Below, piece after piece: positions 46,813-56,004 of a stretch of DNA of 64,000 nucleotides. This DNA comes from Haloferax gibbonsii ATCC 33959 (GTDB lineage: Archaea > Halobacteriota > Halobacteria > Halobacteriales > Haloferacaceae). Made by a program: the position numbers and the translations under genes. A model generated the notes under the pieces. It did no database searches, was not told where the DNA came from, and saw only the letters and a program-made list of their open reading frames with translations. Position 1 is the stretch's first letter; each line of letters begins with the position of its first letter. The stretch covers positions 26,267-90,266 of the forward strand of contig NZ_AOLJ01000011.1 of assembly GCF_000336775.1 (NCBI RefSeq), in the 5' to 3' direction.

Positions 46813-47718
46813 TTACGCGGCTTCGTACACTTCCTCACGGACCCAGTCGTAGCCCTTGTCTTCGAGGTCGGACGCGAGCGAGGCGTCGCCGCTCTTGACG
46901 ACCTTGCCGTCCAGCATGATGTGGACGTGGTCCGGCTCGACGTATTCGAGGATACGCTGGTAGTGAGTGATCTGGAGGATACCGGTGCCCTGCTCGTCGC
47001 GCAGCGCGTTGATACCCTTCGAGACGTCCTGCAGGCGGTCGATGTCGAGACCGGAGTCGATCTCGTCGAGAACCGCAATCGACGGTTCGAGAATCGCGGC
47101 CTGAAGGACCTCGTTTTGTTTCTTCTCGCCGCCGGAGAACCCGGCGTTGAGGTAGCGCTGCATGAACTTCTCGTCCATGTCGAGGAGGTCCATCTTCTCC
47201 TTGAGGAGCTTCTGGAACTCGGCGACGCCGACTTCGCCGTCGTCGACGTTACCCTCCATCGGGGAGGTGTCGTAGCCGGCTTCCTCTTCTTCTTCCTCGT
47301 CGTCCTCGCCGAAGAGGAGCTCCTCGCGCTCGTCGATCTTCGCGTTGAGCGCGGTGCGGAGGAAGTTCGTCATGGTGACGCCCTCGATTTCCGCGGGGTA
47401 CTGGAAGCCGAGGAAGATGCCGAGCGCGGCGCGCTCGTTCGGCTCCAGTTCCAGAAGGTTCCACGTGCGGGCGTCGTCCGGAATTTCGAGGTCGCCGAAG
47501 TCGTCGTCCTCCAGGTGGAGGAGGATTTCGCCGTCGGTTACCTCGTAGGCGGGGTGCCCGGCGATGATTTTAGAAGTCGTAGACTTGCCGGACCCGTTGG
47601 GACCCATCAGTGCGTGGATCTCGCCGGATTTGACTTCCAGGTCGACACCTCGCAGAATCTGCTCACCGTCTTCCTCCGCGACACGTGCGTGGAGGTTCTT
47701 GATCTCGAGAGTTGCCAT
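46813..47718 (-). CDS. sufC: Fe-S cluster assembly ATPase SufC with acidic insertion
   Basis: This 301-residue protein starts at 47718 (MATLEIKNLHARVAEEDGEQ); the longer frame adds 24 unrelated residues. ABC motifs are Walker A MGPNGSGKSTTSK, Q-loop GFQYPAEI, signature AGFSGGEKKQNEVLQ (SufC form) and Walker B IAVLDEIDSGLDID. Between Q-loop and signature an acidic insertion (GEDDEEEEEEAGYD...GNVDDGE) of about 30 residues makes it longer than the roughly 250-aa bacterial SufC. It powers the SufBD scaffold. It is the first gene of the suf operon; the promoter lies in 47719-47936, a gap with no other gene. Confidence 0.97.
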   Translation of the reverse strand: MATLEIKNLHARVAEEDGEQILRGVDLEVKSGEIHALMGPNGSGKSTTSKIIAGHPAYEVTDGEILLHLEDDDFGDLEIPDDARTWNLLELEPNERAALGIFLGFQYPAEIEGVTMTNFLRTALNAKIDEREELLFGEDDEEEEEEAGYDTSPMEGNVDDGEVGVAEFQKLLKEKMDLLDMDEKFMQRYLNAGFSGGEKKQNEVLQAAILEPSIAVLDEIDSGLDIDRLQDVSKGINALRDEQGTGILQITHYQRILEYVEPDHVHIMLDGKVVKSGDASLASDLEDKGYDWVREEVYEAA

Positions 47719-47915
47719 CGTTGGTTCGTTGCCTCGTACTCGAAGGGTGGGGAGTATCGCCCATAATGCTTGCGCATTCACCCCCGCCACCTTTTGTAGA
47801 AAGAAAATTTGTTTTCAAAACCGCAAAGAATCACGGCAGTTCGGAACACTCGTCCGGGTTTCGGACAGCCGAACGACGTTACGGTATCGCCATCTACGTA
47901 ACTGAATTTGGTTTC

Positions 47916-47928
47916 ATCACCTGGTGAT
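47916..47928. other. 13-bp perfect dyad (atcacctggtgat) between suf and polB
   Basis: The dyad ATCACC-T-GGTGAT lies 8 bp after the polB stop codon, in the 218-bp gap upstream of sufC. A one-base centre is too tight for an RNA hairpin, so this is more like a protein site; it could control suf or be chance. Confidence 0.3.
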
Positions 47929-47936
47929 ACGACCGG

Positions 47937-50900
47937 TCACATGAAGCTCCCGAGGCCGGTCTGTTCCTGACCGCTTTTCACCTCGTCCCACGACATCCCG
48001 AGCGCCTCGATGACGCGGGAGATGGGCCCTTCGAGCGTCTTGGTGAGCATCGTGTCCCAGTCGACCTCGAACGCCTCTGGAATCTGGTCGGCGTACTCGA
48101 AGCAGATGACGTCGGGGTCGCGCTTGAACTCGCGGTAGAGGTCGTCGACCTGCGGGTCGAACTCGCCGGTCTCCATCTCGCGGAACCACGACGGGTGGAC
48201 CTTCCTGAGGTAGACCCGCTTCGGCTTCGAGCCCCGCCCGAAGTTCGTCCCGAGGAAGGCGTTGGCGTACTGCGCCCCGCGGACGTGCGCGGTCGGCGTC
48301 TCGTACGCCGAGAGGCGCTTGCCGATGCCGCCGGGGATGCCGGCCTGTTCGAGCGGCAGGTTCCCCGACTCGAAGTCGGTGATGATGTCGTGGAGGTAGT
48401 CTTTGATGACTTCCGTCTCCTCGCCGTGGACGATCATGTCGATGACGTTCTTCTGGACCTCCTTCGTTATCTGCGCGATGTCCGAGCGCTTGTACTCGAA
48501 CCCCGTGATGTCGATGTCGTCGACGTCCTTGCCCTCCTTCCAGACGATGTGGCCCGCATAGCGCTTCTTCTTCCCCGCCTGGAAGAACCGCCGGTACAGC
48601 TTCTCGAACTCGATTTGGAAGCGGTGTTCGTCCGCGCCCAACTCGTCGCGCGCGAAGTCGTCGTAGGCGGCGTTGATGTGCTCCTCGATGTCGAACGACT
48701 GCTCGATGGCCTCCTGTTTCGACACGTCGGGGCCGAGTTCGAGCATGACGCTGTCGGTGTTGTGAAGGACAATACCTCCAACACCGTCGACGAAGTTTTC
48801 GTTTTCTTCGACGCTCAGGTCGTACACGTAGCCGTCGTGGTCGACTTCGGTCAGCACGGGGTCTCGGCCTTCCCGGTAGGAGCTACACGTCCGAATAGTG
48901 TACGAGTCTTTGCTGTCCCGATACTTGAGCGAGTGTTTTTGCCCCCGTTGCGTGAGCAACATCGAGAGACCGGCAGCAAGTTCTCGGCTCGTCGTCTCGA
49001 AGTCGAAGTTTCGCTGTGCGTACGCTTCGGTGTATCGTGGGAATTCGCGAGATCCATCGCCTTCGACGAGCAACGTCAGGAACAAGTCTTGCTTCTCCTC
49101 AGGAAGGTGGAAGACGAATGAGGGGATCCGTTTACCACGCGACGTCTGCCCTGCGAACTCGCGGAAGAACACAGCAGCGAGTTCGTTCATCATCTGCAGT
49201 TTCAGCGTCTCGTCATTGTACGTGACCGACGCACCGCCTGTGTCCGTTTGATACTCGACGGTTCGCTCCGCTCGTCGGTCGCTCGTAATGATACCGGCGG
49301 TCGTGTTCTCGAACAGTCGAGAGTAATCTCGCTGGAGTTGGGCTAGCCACTCACGGTCGGATTCAGCGATACTTGCCCCGAATTTCGACGTCGCCGTCTC
49401 GCCAGTGGATGCGCTTCCTTCAGAGACGTACGCACCGAGGAGCCGAATGAGTGCTGCACCATCTTCGCTGTCGATATCGACGAATCGTTTGACTTTGACG
49501 GTCGAGTCGACGTCTCGGTGGTGCTCGTGGCCGAACCAGACATACTCGTCGTCCGCATGGATTTGTTTCCGCTTCGTTATCGAATTATCGCTCCCGACGC
49601 TCCGTCCGTCCTCGTACTCGCGTTCGTACCCACGAAGGACCTCGTAGACGTCGACCTGCTCGACAGGCTCGACATCGGGTACCCCGGAGACGCGATACGG
49701 CTCCGCCACGTCGTCCGGAGAGACAGTTGTGAGGCCGTCTTCACCGGGGACGACGTACGAGTGGTCTCTCGTCGTCGTCGACTCACCGAACTTGTGTTGG
49801 AGGTTCACCACCGGTTTGTCTGTGTTATGGCGAATCGCCTGCGCAATCGGTTGCCACTCCGCCTCTCCATCTTCGTTCACAGAGAGGGCGTCCCACCCGT
49901 CGAGCGCTCGGCGAGTCTTCCCGGGAGTGGCACTTGCGACGACGTCCCCGTCGGCAGCGATGAGTACCTCAGATTCAGTCGTTCCGCGGGCAAACAAGTC
50001 CTCGATAGGAAGGATTCGAACAGTCCCACCGGGGTCTCTGACGACGACCGGGCGATCTCCCGTCACGCTGTCGCCGTAGGCCACGTCGTAGCCGATTTGG
50101 TTCGCGGCCTGTTCCGTGAACTCGATGACCTTCCGCCCGGTCGCCGTCACCGCCGCGCCCATCTCCTTGTCGTAGAGTCGGAAGCGGTCCCAGCCCAGCA
50201 CGCCGTACAGCGAGTTCATGATGACCTTCACCGCGGCCTGCTGGCGGTCGAACTGTTCGTACTCCGACGAGCCGGGGTCGTGGGAGTTCCGAAGCGACTT
50301 CTTTTCCTCGCGCTCGGTGAGGAGTTCGTCGACCATCTCCCGAATCATGCCGTCGGGTTCCTGCTGGAAGTGCGTCCCGTTGGGCGCGCGGAACATCTCC
50401 CCGTCGTAGCGCTCGGGGTCGACTTTCGTCTCCGGCGACGCGTTGATGGTCACCATGCACATCGGGTACAGCGACTTCAGGTCGAGCACCGTGACGTTCT
50501 CCTTGACGCCGGTGATGGGGTCGAAGACGGCTCCACCCTCGTAGTCTTCCGACTCCTGTTTGCCCTTCGAGGGGAGGGCGAACTCGCCGTGGACCTTGTG
50601 GAGCACGTAGATGTCGACGGTGTCGCCGGGCGTCGGCGCGTCTTCGAGCTTACAGCCGACGAACGTCCGCACCTCGTCCCAGAAGGCGATGATGTCCTGT
50701 TTCCGGTCGATTTCGACGCACAGCTCCACGTCGCGGAGGTTGTATTCGAGCAGGCGCTCGGGGTCTTCCTCCCAGAGGTCGCCGATGTCGCCCGAGTAGC
50801 GCTCCTTGCCCGCGTCGAGTTCGAGTTCGCCCACCGCGTCGAGGCGGTAGGATTCGAGTTCGGTGAACTGGGTGCGCTTGTAGGCGTACAGCAGGTCGAA

Positions 50901-51944
50901 GACGACGCGCCCTTTGATGTCCGGGCCGCCCCAGCCGCCGCGCCAGACCTCGCCGAGCCGCGACATGCGGTTGTAGTCGAGGTTCAGGTCGGTCCTCCTG
51001 TCGACCTCCTCCAACCGGTCGAGGAAGTACGGCGCGTCGAAGTCCTCGAAGTTCCACCCGGTGAGGATGTCGGGGTCGGTCTCCTCGATGTACGAGAGGA
51101 AGGCGTCGAGCATCGCCGCCTCCTCGTCGAACGTCCTGACCTCCACGTCCGCGTCCTCCCCGAGGAACTCGTAGTTCGGCAGCGACTCGGGGCGCTTGCC
51201 GAGGCCCTCGTCGGCGACGGCGTGCCAGACGACGTACTCGTCGCGGTAGGAGTCGTGGCTGGTGAGACAGATAATCGGCTCTTCGCCCTCCTCGGGGAAG
51301 CCGTTCCGGTCGTTGACCTCGATGTCGAAGGTGTTCACCCGAAGGCTCGCGTCGACCGCCGCGGGCGCGACCTCCTGGTGGGGAACCTGAATCGACCCGT
51401 CGTCGAGGCGGCGCTCGGGGACGCGGACGCCGCTTTTGATGTCCTTGTCGATGAGCAGGCGGTTCGGAAAGAGGATGTCCGCCTCGTAGTGGTCGAACTC
51501 GTCGCGAATCTGGCCGACGTCGCGGGGGGTGCGGCCGTAAATCTTCGTTAGCTCCTCGCCGCGGATGCTCTCGTAGCCGTCCTCGGTGCCGGTGATGACG
51601 TCCTTGTCGAGCGCGTCGTCGTCGAGGCTGTCCGTGGGCGCGTAGAAGTACGGCCGGAACCCGAGCACGCGGACGTGTTCGGTCTCGTCGTCCGCCGTCC
51701 GACCGAAGATGTGAATCACCGGGTACTCGTCGCGCCCCGCGCCCTCGATGGTGTAGTCGACCTGCGTGACGGCCAGTTCGACCGTCCCGTCCGGGTCGGG
51801 AAACCGCACCTCGTCCGTGTCGATGACGTCGGAGACGTGCTGGCCGGCGTCGCCGGCGACGATGGCGGCCTCCTCGTCAGGCCGCGCGTCGCCCGCGCCG
51901 TCGGCGTCGTTCCCCCCGAAGTCGGTCAGACCCGTCTGCGTCAT
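47937..51944 (-). CDS. polB: Family B DNA polymerase (PolB) interrupted by an intein
   Basis: The 1335-residue precursor starts at 51944 (MTQTGLTDFGG); a longer frame of 30 residues is rejected because a TATA-like element lies at 51967-51973. The intein covers residues 626-1062; the spliced enzyme is 898 residues. Exonuclease motifs: FDIEVND (near 207), GWNFEDFDAPYF, and EYNLRDVEL. Polymerase motifs: DLKSLYPMCM (A), KVIMNSLYGVLG (B) and, after splicing, YGDTDS (C). This is the main archaeal replicative B-type polymerase with proofreading. Without splicing, motif C is split and the enzyme should be inactive. Confidence 0.97.
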   Translation of the reverse strand: MTQTGLTDFGGNDADGAGDARPDEEAAIVAGDAGQHVSDVIDTDEVRFPDPDGTVELAVTQVDYTIEGAGRDEYPVIHIFGRTADDETEHVRVLGFRPYFYAPTDSLDDDALDKDVITGTEDGYESIRGEELTKIYGRTPRDVGQIRDEFDHYEADILFPNRLLIDKDIKSGVRVPERRLDDGSIQVPHQEVAPAAVDASLRVNTFDIEVNDRNGFPEEGEEPIICLTSHDSYRDEYVVWHAVADEGLGKRPESLPNYEFLGEDADVEVRTFDEEAAMLDAFLSYIEETDPDILTGWNFEDFDAPYFLDRLEEVDRRTDLNLDYNRMSRLGEVWRGGWGGPDIKGRVVFDLLYAYKRTQFTELESYRLDAVGELELDAGKERYSGDIGDLWEEDPERLLEYNLRDVELCVEIDRKQDIIAFWDEVRTFVGCKLEDAPTPGDTVDIYVLHKVHGEFALPSKGKQESEDYEGGAVFDPITGVKENVTVLDLKSLYPMCMVTINASPETKVDPERYDGEMFRAPNGTHFQQEPDGMIREMVDELLTEREEKKSLRNSHDPGSSEYEQFDRQQAAVKVIMNSLYGVLGWDRFRLYDKEMGAAVTATGRKVIEFTEQAANQIGYDVAYGDSVTGDRPVVVRDPGGTVRILPIEDLFARGTTESEVLIAADGDVVASATPGKTRRALDGWDALSVNEDGEAEWQPIAQAIRHNTDKPVVNLQHKFGESTTTRDHSYVVPGEDGLTTVSPDDVAEPYRVSGVPDVEPVEQVDVYEVLRGYEREYEDGRSVGSDNSITKRKQIHADDEYVWFGHEHHRDVDSTVKVKRFVDIDSEDGAALIRLLGAYVSEGSASTGETATSKFGASIAESDREWLAQLQRDYSRLFENTTAGIITSDRRAERTVEYQTDTGGASVTYNDETLKLQMMNELAAVFFREFAGQTSRGKRIPSFVFHLPEEKQDLFLTLLVEGDGSREFPRYTEAYAQRNFDFETTSRELAAGLSMLLTQRGQKHSLKYRDSKDSYTIRTCSSYREGRDPVLTEVDHDGYVYDLSVEENENFVDGVGGIVLHNTDSVMLELGPDVSKQEAIEQSFDIEEHINAAYDDFARDELGADEHRFQIEFEKLYRRFFQAGKKKRYAGHIVWKEGKDVDDIDITGFEYKRSDIAQITKEVQKNVIDMIVHGEETEVIKDYLHDIITDFESGNLPLEQAGIPGGIGKRLSAYETPTAHVRGAQYANAFLGTNFGRGSKPKRVYLRKVHPSWFREMETGEFDPQVDDLYREFKRDPDVICFEYADQIPEAFEVDWDTMLTKTLEGPISRVIEALGMSWDEVKSGQEQTGLGSFM
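48759..50069 (-). mobile_element. 437-residue intein with LAGLIDADG endonuclease in PolB motif C
   Basis: The intein begins with Ser1 directly after YGD (SVTGDRPVVV) and ends VDGVGGIVLHN before TDS of the host. The N-terminal splicing blocks (TTTRDHSYVV, TxxH type) and C-terminal block (YVYDLSVEENENFVDG, then HN) are intact, and the C-extein nucleophile is Thr. A dodecapeptide homing endonuclease is present: LLGAYVSEGS and TLLVEGDGS, both with acidic residues at the expected place. DNA composition is lower in GC than the extein. It should splice out of PolB and may still home. Confidence 0.95.
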
Positions 51945-52025
51945 GCCAGTCGCTTCGATGGCGCGGCTAAAAACCCCGGCGTTTCCGCGAACTGCACCCC
52001 GAACCACGGAAAGACATATATCCAT

Positions 52026-52046
52026 GTGTGACATTCCTTGTCACAC
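52026..52046. promoter_or_regulatory. Perfect 7-7-7 dyad operator overlapping a predicted start site
   Basis: GTGTGAC-N7-GTCACAC spans 52026-52046. A TATA element (atatat, 52016-52021) lies immediately before it and the ATG of a 61-aa gene follows at 52050, so the dyad covers the predicted transcription start. It also sits 80 bp upstream of the divergent polB. This geometry is typical of an archaeal repressor site. Confidence 0.6.
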
Positions 52047-52049
52047 GAT

Positions 52050-52235
52050 ATGACCGACCACGCAACTCCGGAGCGGTGGGATGGCACGATCGACGGCGAC
52101 GGACCGGCTGGTCCGACGGGAGCCGAGACGGTCGAATCCTACGATATCGACGGTGGCGTGGTGTTCTACGACGCGGAGAACCCACTCGCGTGGGTCGAGG
52201 CATCGCGGTCGATGCGCCTCGACGACTGCGCCTGA
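52050..52235 (+). CDS. Small acidic protein, 61 aa
   Basis: The protein starts MTDHATPERWDGTIDG at 52050; an ATG 12 bp earlier would lie inside the dyad. It is 61 residues and acidic, with a single Trp near the N-terminus and WVEASRSMRLDDCA at the end. A GGVVFYDAENPLAW segment suggests a beta-strand. No family is recognised. Because a strong dyad lies exactly at its promoter, it is likely to be regulated by a dedicated repressor. Very short leader, probably leaderless. Confidence 0.75.
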   Translation: MTDHATPERWDGTIDGDGPAGPTGAETVESYDIDGGVVFYDAENPLAWVEASRSMRLDDCA

Positions 52236-52283
52236 CTCGGCCGAAACGGACACTTTTTCTCGGCACGGCGTCTCGACGCGAGC

Positions 52284-52838
52284 GTGACGGACGACGAGCG
52301 ACGCGAGGGAACGCCCGCCGCTGACGCGGAAGACGAAGGCGACGACGCGGAGCGTCCGTCGGCGGACATGGCCTCGAAAATCGACCCCGAAACGCGATGG
52401 GGCGACCCCGAGGCCCGCTGGGGAGACCCGGAAGCCCGCTGGGGGAACCCCGAAAAGGAGCTCCCGACGATTCCCCGCGTTCGCATCCCCGGCGAGGACG
52501 CCGACGAGGATTCGGACGGCGAGAGCGACGGCGACGACGCGCCGGAGTTCTCCCCCGACGTGAACCCCGAGGTAGCCCGCCTGTTCTGGGCGAGCGTCGT
52601 CCTCGCGAACGTCGGCCTCGCGGGAGTCACGGTCGGCCCGATGCTCGCCTACTTCCGCGGCGACACGCTCCTCGGCGCAGGCCTGTTTCTGTTCGGTGTG
52701 GTCGTGCTCGCCCGCGTCTACTCCGTCTACCGAGAGTTCAAGCGAGGGGAGTGGCGGGACGACGAGGACGATGCGAACGATGCGGACGACGGTGATGTAA
52801 GCGACACCGACGAAGACGCTCCCGAGCGCAACCGCTAA
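52284..52838 (+). CDS. Two-helix membrane protein with WG-type tandem repeats
   Basis: This is a 184-residue protein with a GTG start. The N-terminal 85 residues are cytoplasmic-like, acidic and carry three tandem 7-residue repeats (RWGDPEA, RWGDPEA, RWGNPEK) encoded by three near-identical 21-bp units at 52395-52457. Two membrane segments follow (about 97-118 and 127-147), then a basic loop (YREFKRGEWRDDE) and an acidic Asp-rich tail. I do not know a function; the WG-repeat arm may bind a partner. It follows the 61-aa gene by 48 bp and the next gene by 27 bp, so these three are probably one operon. Confidence 0.8.
   Translation: MTDDERREGTPAADAEDEGDDAERPSADMASKIDPETRWGDPEARWGDPEARWGNPEKELPTIPRVRIPGEDADEDSDGESDGDDAPEFSPDVNPEVARLFWASVVLANVGLAGVTVGPMLAYFRGDTLLGAGLFLFGVVVLARVYSVYREFKRGEWRDDEDDANDADDGDVSDTDEDAPERNR
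52395..52457 (+). repeat. Three tandem 21-bp units encoding RWGDPEA
   Basis: The units at 52395-52415, 52416-52436 and 52437-52457 differ by a few synonymous and conservative changes, so the protein repeat is kept by selection or is a recent expansion. The repeat lies in the N-terminal part of the membrane protein. Confidence 0.75.
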
Positions 52839-52865
52839 CAGTCGTCGCGCCCTTCGCCGAGACAT

Positions 52866-53294
52866 ATGCGAACCGTTCGCGGGCCAGACGGCCGGACGTA
52901 CCTCCTCGTCAAGCAGTCGAGCGACGCCAGCCGCGTCCGCGACCCGGAGACCGGCGAGGAGCGACACCTGCCGAACGACGAACTCGAAGCCGTGAGCGGC
53001 GAGTCTCCGCTCGAAACCGCCGCACGAGCCGTTCCCGAGCCGGTCCGGGAGATACTCGTCGCGGTCCCGACCGAGCGCGGACTGGGCTTGCTCGTCGACC
53101 TCGTCGACCGCGGGCCGCTCCCCGCGGTCGACCTCCTCGGGGCCTACGACCTCTGCGAGAGCGACCTCCACGGCCTCCTGACCGAGTTCCGGGTCGCCGG
53201 CCTCGTCGCCGAGACCACGGTCTACGGGGAGCGCGGCTACGAGGCGACTGAGACCGCGAAAGAAGGGGTCGAACTGCTGCGGGCGAGCGAATAG
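52866..53294 (+). CDS. Haloarchaeal winged-helix-like protein upstream of rad50
   Basis: This 142-residue protein has an N-terminal half that is a small beta-rich part (MRTVRGPDGRTYLLVKQSS, RDPETGEERHLPNDEL). The C-terminal part reads like a winged helix: LLVDLVDRGPLPAVDLLGAYDLCESDLHG, FRVAGLVAETT and YGERGYEATETAKEGVELL. It converges with rad50, 28 bp apart. Function unknown; DNA-binding is plausible from fold pattern only. Confidence 0.75.
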   Translation: MRTVRGPDGRTYLLVKQSSDASRVRDPETGEERHLPNDELEAVSGESPLETAARAVPEPVREILVAVPTERGLGLLVDLVDRGPLPAVDLLGAYDLCESDLHGLLTEFRVAGLVAETTVYGERGYEATETAKEGVELLRASE

Positions 53295-53322
53295 GGTCAC
53301 TCGCGGCGGAACCGACCCGCTC

Positions 53323-56004
53323 TCAGTCGTCCGCGAGCGCGCTCTCGACGGTCGGCGCGTCGGTTCGCTCGACCGTCGAGCGGTTCGTCGTCGGGTTCTT
53401 CTCCACGCGGACGAGGTCGTCGGCCGCACCGACCAGCTCGTCGTCGTGGCTGACGATGAGAATCTGCTTGACGCCGCGGTTCTGCATGTCCTCGACGAGG
53501 TCGACCAGCCGCGAGACGTGGCCGTCGTCGAGGAAGACCGTCGGCTCGTCGAGGATGAGCGGCGGGAGCGGTGCCGCGCCGTCGATACCCTCGGCGAGGA
53601 GCCGGTAGATGGCACACCGGAGGCTGAGGTTGAACAGGGCGCGCTCGCCGCCCGAGAGCTGTTCGGGTTCGAGCGCGGTGCCGTCCTTCTGGAACACCGT
53701 CAAGCCGTACTCGCCGTCGAGCCGGATGCGCGAGTAGGCGTCGTTGGCGTAGACGAGGTCGAACGTCTCGTTGAGCATCCGTTCGAGCACCTCGACGTTG
53801 CGCTGGCGAAGCTCCGCCCGGAGGTCGCCGTAGGTCGATTCGAGCGTCGACACCTCCTCGTGGACCGATTCGAGGGCGTCGACGCGCTCGGAGAGGTGTT
53901 CGCGGCGCTCCCGGAGGCCGTCCAACTGTTCGAGTTCGGCCTCGACGCCGCCGACGCGGCTCTGGAGTTCGTCGCGCTTGTCTCGCAGTTCGGGAAGCAC
54001 TTCGTCTTCGACCCGTTCGAGGTACGCCGCGGCGTTCTCCCTGCGCTGTCTCGCCCCCTCGACCGCCTCCTCGTCGACCGTCTCTCGGAGTTCGTCGCGG
54101 CGCTCGCGACGCTCTCGGAGGTGTTCGCGGCGCTCGCGGTTCACGTCTGCGAGCGTCTCGCGCTTCTCGCGGAGCCGGTCCCGCGCGTCGATTTTCTCGG
54201 CTCGCGCGTCGACCAGCGACTCGACGCGGTCGAGTCGGTCGCGCCGCTCGTCGAGTGCTTCGAGGTCCGCTTCGAGCGACTCGACCGTCTCCGCGACCTC
54301 CTCGGCCCGCTCGGCCTGCGTCGTCGCGGCCTCGCGTTTCTCCTCGGCCTCGGCTTCGAGTTCCGCGGCGGCCTCGCGCTTCTCCGCGGCGGCCTCCCGG
54401 CGGCTCTCGACGGTCTCCTCGCGGTCGGCGATGCGTTCTTCGGCGAGGTCGAGTTTGTCGCGCTGAGAGCCCGCGCGGTTCTCGATTTCGACCAGTGCCT
54501 CGGCCGCCTCGACGGCCGCCGAGCGCGACTCGACGTCCGATTCGAGCGAGTCGAGGTCGGCTTCCAGCGATTCGACGGCGGCCTCGCGCTCGCTGATGGC
54601 GTCGACGTGGGGCGAGCCCTCGACCGGCTGCCCGCACTCGGGGCACTTGCCCGCGTCGCGGAGGCGCTCGGCCTCGGCGAGACGCTCGCGCGCGTTCTTC
54701 AGTTCGGTCTCCGTCTCCGCGAGCGACTCGCGGGCGTCGGACCGCGCCTCACGCCGTTTTTCGAGGAGGTCGGCGGCCTCGCCGAGTTCGACGGGGGCGT
54801 CCTCGAACCGCGCTTCGGCGTCGTCGAGCGACGACCGAAGCTCCGCGCGCGTCTCGCGGAACGATTCGAGCTCCCGCTCGGCCTCGGCGGCGGTCTCCGC
54901 GTCGGCCTCGGCGGCCTCGCGTTTCTCCTCGGCGCGCGATTCGAGGTCGGCGGCGCGCTCGGCGAGCCGCTCGGCCTGCGTCTCGAACGCCTGCGCCCGC
55001 GTCCGCGCCTCGGAGAGGTCGTCGCGCAGCCCGGATTCGCGCTCCGAAAGCGCCTCCCGCGCGCCGGCAATCGCCTCGTCGCTCGCGTCGTCGAGGTCGG
55101 CCCGGTCGAGGGCGTCGTCGATGTCGGATTCGAGGTCGTCGGCGGCGGCGTCGAGTTCGCGGACGCGCTCCGAGAGGTCGTCGCGCTTCGTCTCGTCCGT
55201 GGAGATTTTCGCGGTCAGGTCCTCGATTGCCGCCTCGACCTCGTCGAGTCGCTCCCGCTTTTCGGCGTGCTCGTCGAGCGTCGCCTCGGCGGCGTCGAGC
55301 GCCGCCTTCGCCTTGTCGCGCTGGCCCTCGTAGTTCGAAATCTCCTCGTCGAGGGAGTCGAGTTCGGATTCGAGCGCGTTGAGCGTCGCGTGGAGGTCCG
55401 CCTCCTCTTTCGTCTCGATTTGCGACTCGACGTCTTCGAGGACGCTCCGCTTTCTCGTCAGCACGTCTTCGACCCCGAGCCGAGCGTTGCCGGCGCGCTC
55501 GCGGTACGTTTCGAGCTTTCCGAGCTGCAGGAGGTCGTCTATCATGTCCTGGCGCTGGCTCGGCGTCGCGTTGATGAGCTTGTTGACCTCGCCCTGCTGG
55601 ACGTACGCGCAGTTCACGAACGCCTCGGCGTCCATGCGCAGGAGCGACGCGACGTGTCGGCGAACGTCGCGCGCGCCTTCGACGGTCCCCTCGGGGCCTT
55701 CGAGGACGCATTTGGCGGTGGTCGCGCGGTCGCCGGAGACGCGAATCCGACGCTCGATGCGGTACTCGCCGCCGTCGTGGACGAATTCGAGCGCGATTTC
55801 GGCGTCGTCGGCGCCCGTCGTCACCACGTCTTCGAGCGTCCCCGCGAGCGCCTTCGAGCCGTAGAGCGCGAAGAAACACGCTTCGAGGAGCGACGACTTG
55901 CCGCTGCCGTTGACGCCGTGGATGACCGTAACGCCGTCTCTGAGGTCGAGTTCGGCGTCCTCGTAGGGTTTGAAGTTCCGAATGGCGATTCGGGTGAACC
56001 TCAC
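53323..56004 (-). CDS. rad50: DNA double-strand break repair ATPase Rad50
   Basis: This 893-residue SMC-like ATPase has an N-terminal Walker A ([16 protein letters not shown]), long charged coiled coils either side of the zinc hook CPEC (near residue 452), and the C-terminal signature [11 protein letters not shown] with Walker [13 protein letters not shown]. With Mre11 it tethers and processes broken DNA ends. It begins inside the mre11 stop (ATGA-type overlap), so the two are translated together. Many long antisense frames in this region are coding shadows of the Glu/Arg coiled coil. Confidence 0.96.
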   Translation of the reverse strand: MRFTRIAIRNFKPYEDAELDLRDGVTVIHGVNGSGKSSLLEACFFALYGSKALAGTLEDVVTTGADDAEIALEFVHDGGEYRIERRIRVSGDRATTAKCVLEGPEGTVEGARDVRRHVASLLRMDAEAFVNCAYVQQGEVNKLINATPSQRQDMIDDLLQLGKLETYRERAGNARLGVEDVLTRKRSVLEDVESQIETKEEADLHATLNALESELDSLDEEISNYEGQRDKAKAALDAAEATLDEHAEKRERLDEVEAAIEDLTAKISTDETKRDDLSERVRELDAAADDLESDIDDALDRADLDDASDEAIAGAREALSERESGLRDDLSEARTRAQAFETQAERLAERAADLESRAEEKREAAEADAETAAEAERELESFRETRAELRSSLDDAEARFEDAPVELGEAADLLEKRREARSDARESLAETETELKNARERLAEAERLRDAGKCPECGQPVEGSPHVDAISEREAAVESLEADLDSLESDVESRSAAVEAAEALVEIENRAGSQRDKLDLAEERIADREETVESRREAAAEKREAAAELEAEAEEKREAATTQAERAEEVAETVESLEADLEALDERRDRLDRVESLVDARAEKIDARDRLREKRETLADVNRERREHLRERRERRDELRETVDEEAVEGARQRRENAAAYLERVEDEVLPELRDKRDELQSRVGGVEAELEQLDGLRERREHLSERVDALESVHEEVSTLESTYGDLRAELRQRNVEVLERMLNETFDLVYANDAYSRIRLDGEYGLTVFQKDGTALEPEQLSGGERALFNLSLRCAIYRLLAEGIDGAAPLPPLILDEPTVFLDDGHVSRLVDLVEDMQNRGVKQILIVSHDDELVGAADDLVRVEKNPTTNRSTVERTDAPTVESALADD

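Noticed and set aside
44338-47766. Very long plus-strand frame opposite sufBCD
   Set aside because: Antisense shadow; all SUF motifs are in the minus-strand frames.
52395-52457. Three 21-bp repeats as a CRISPR array
   Set aside because: No spacers, tandem in-frame units inside a coding sequence encoding RWGDPEA.
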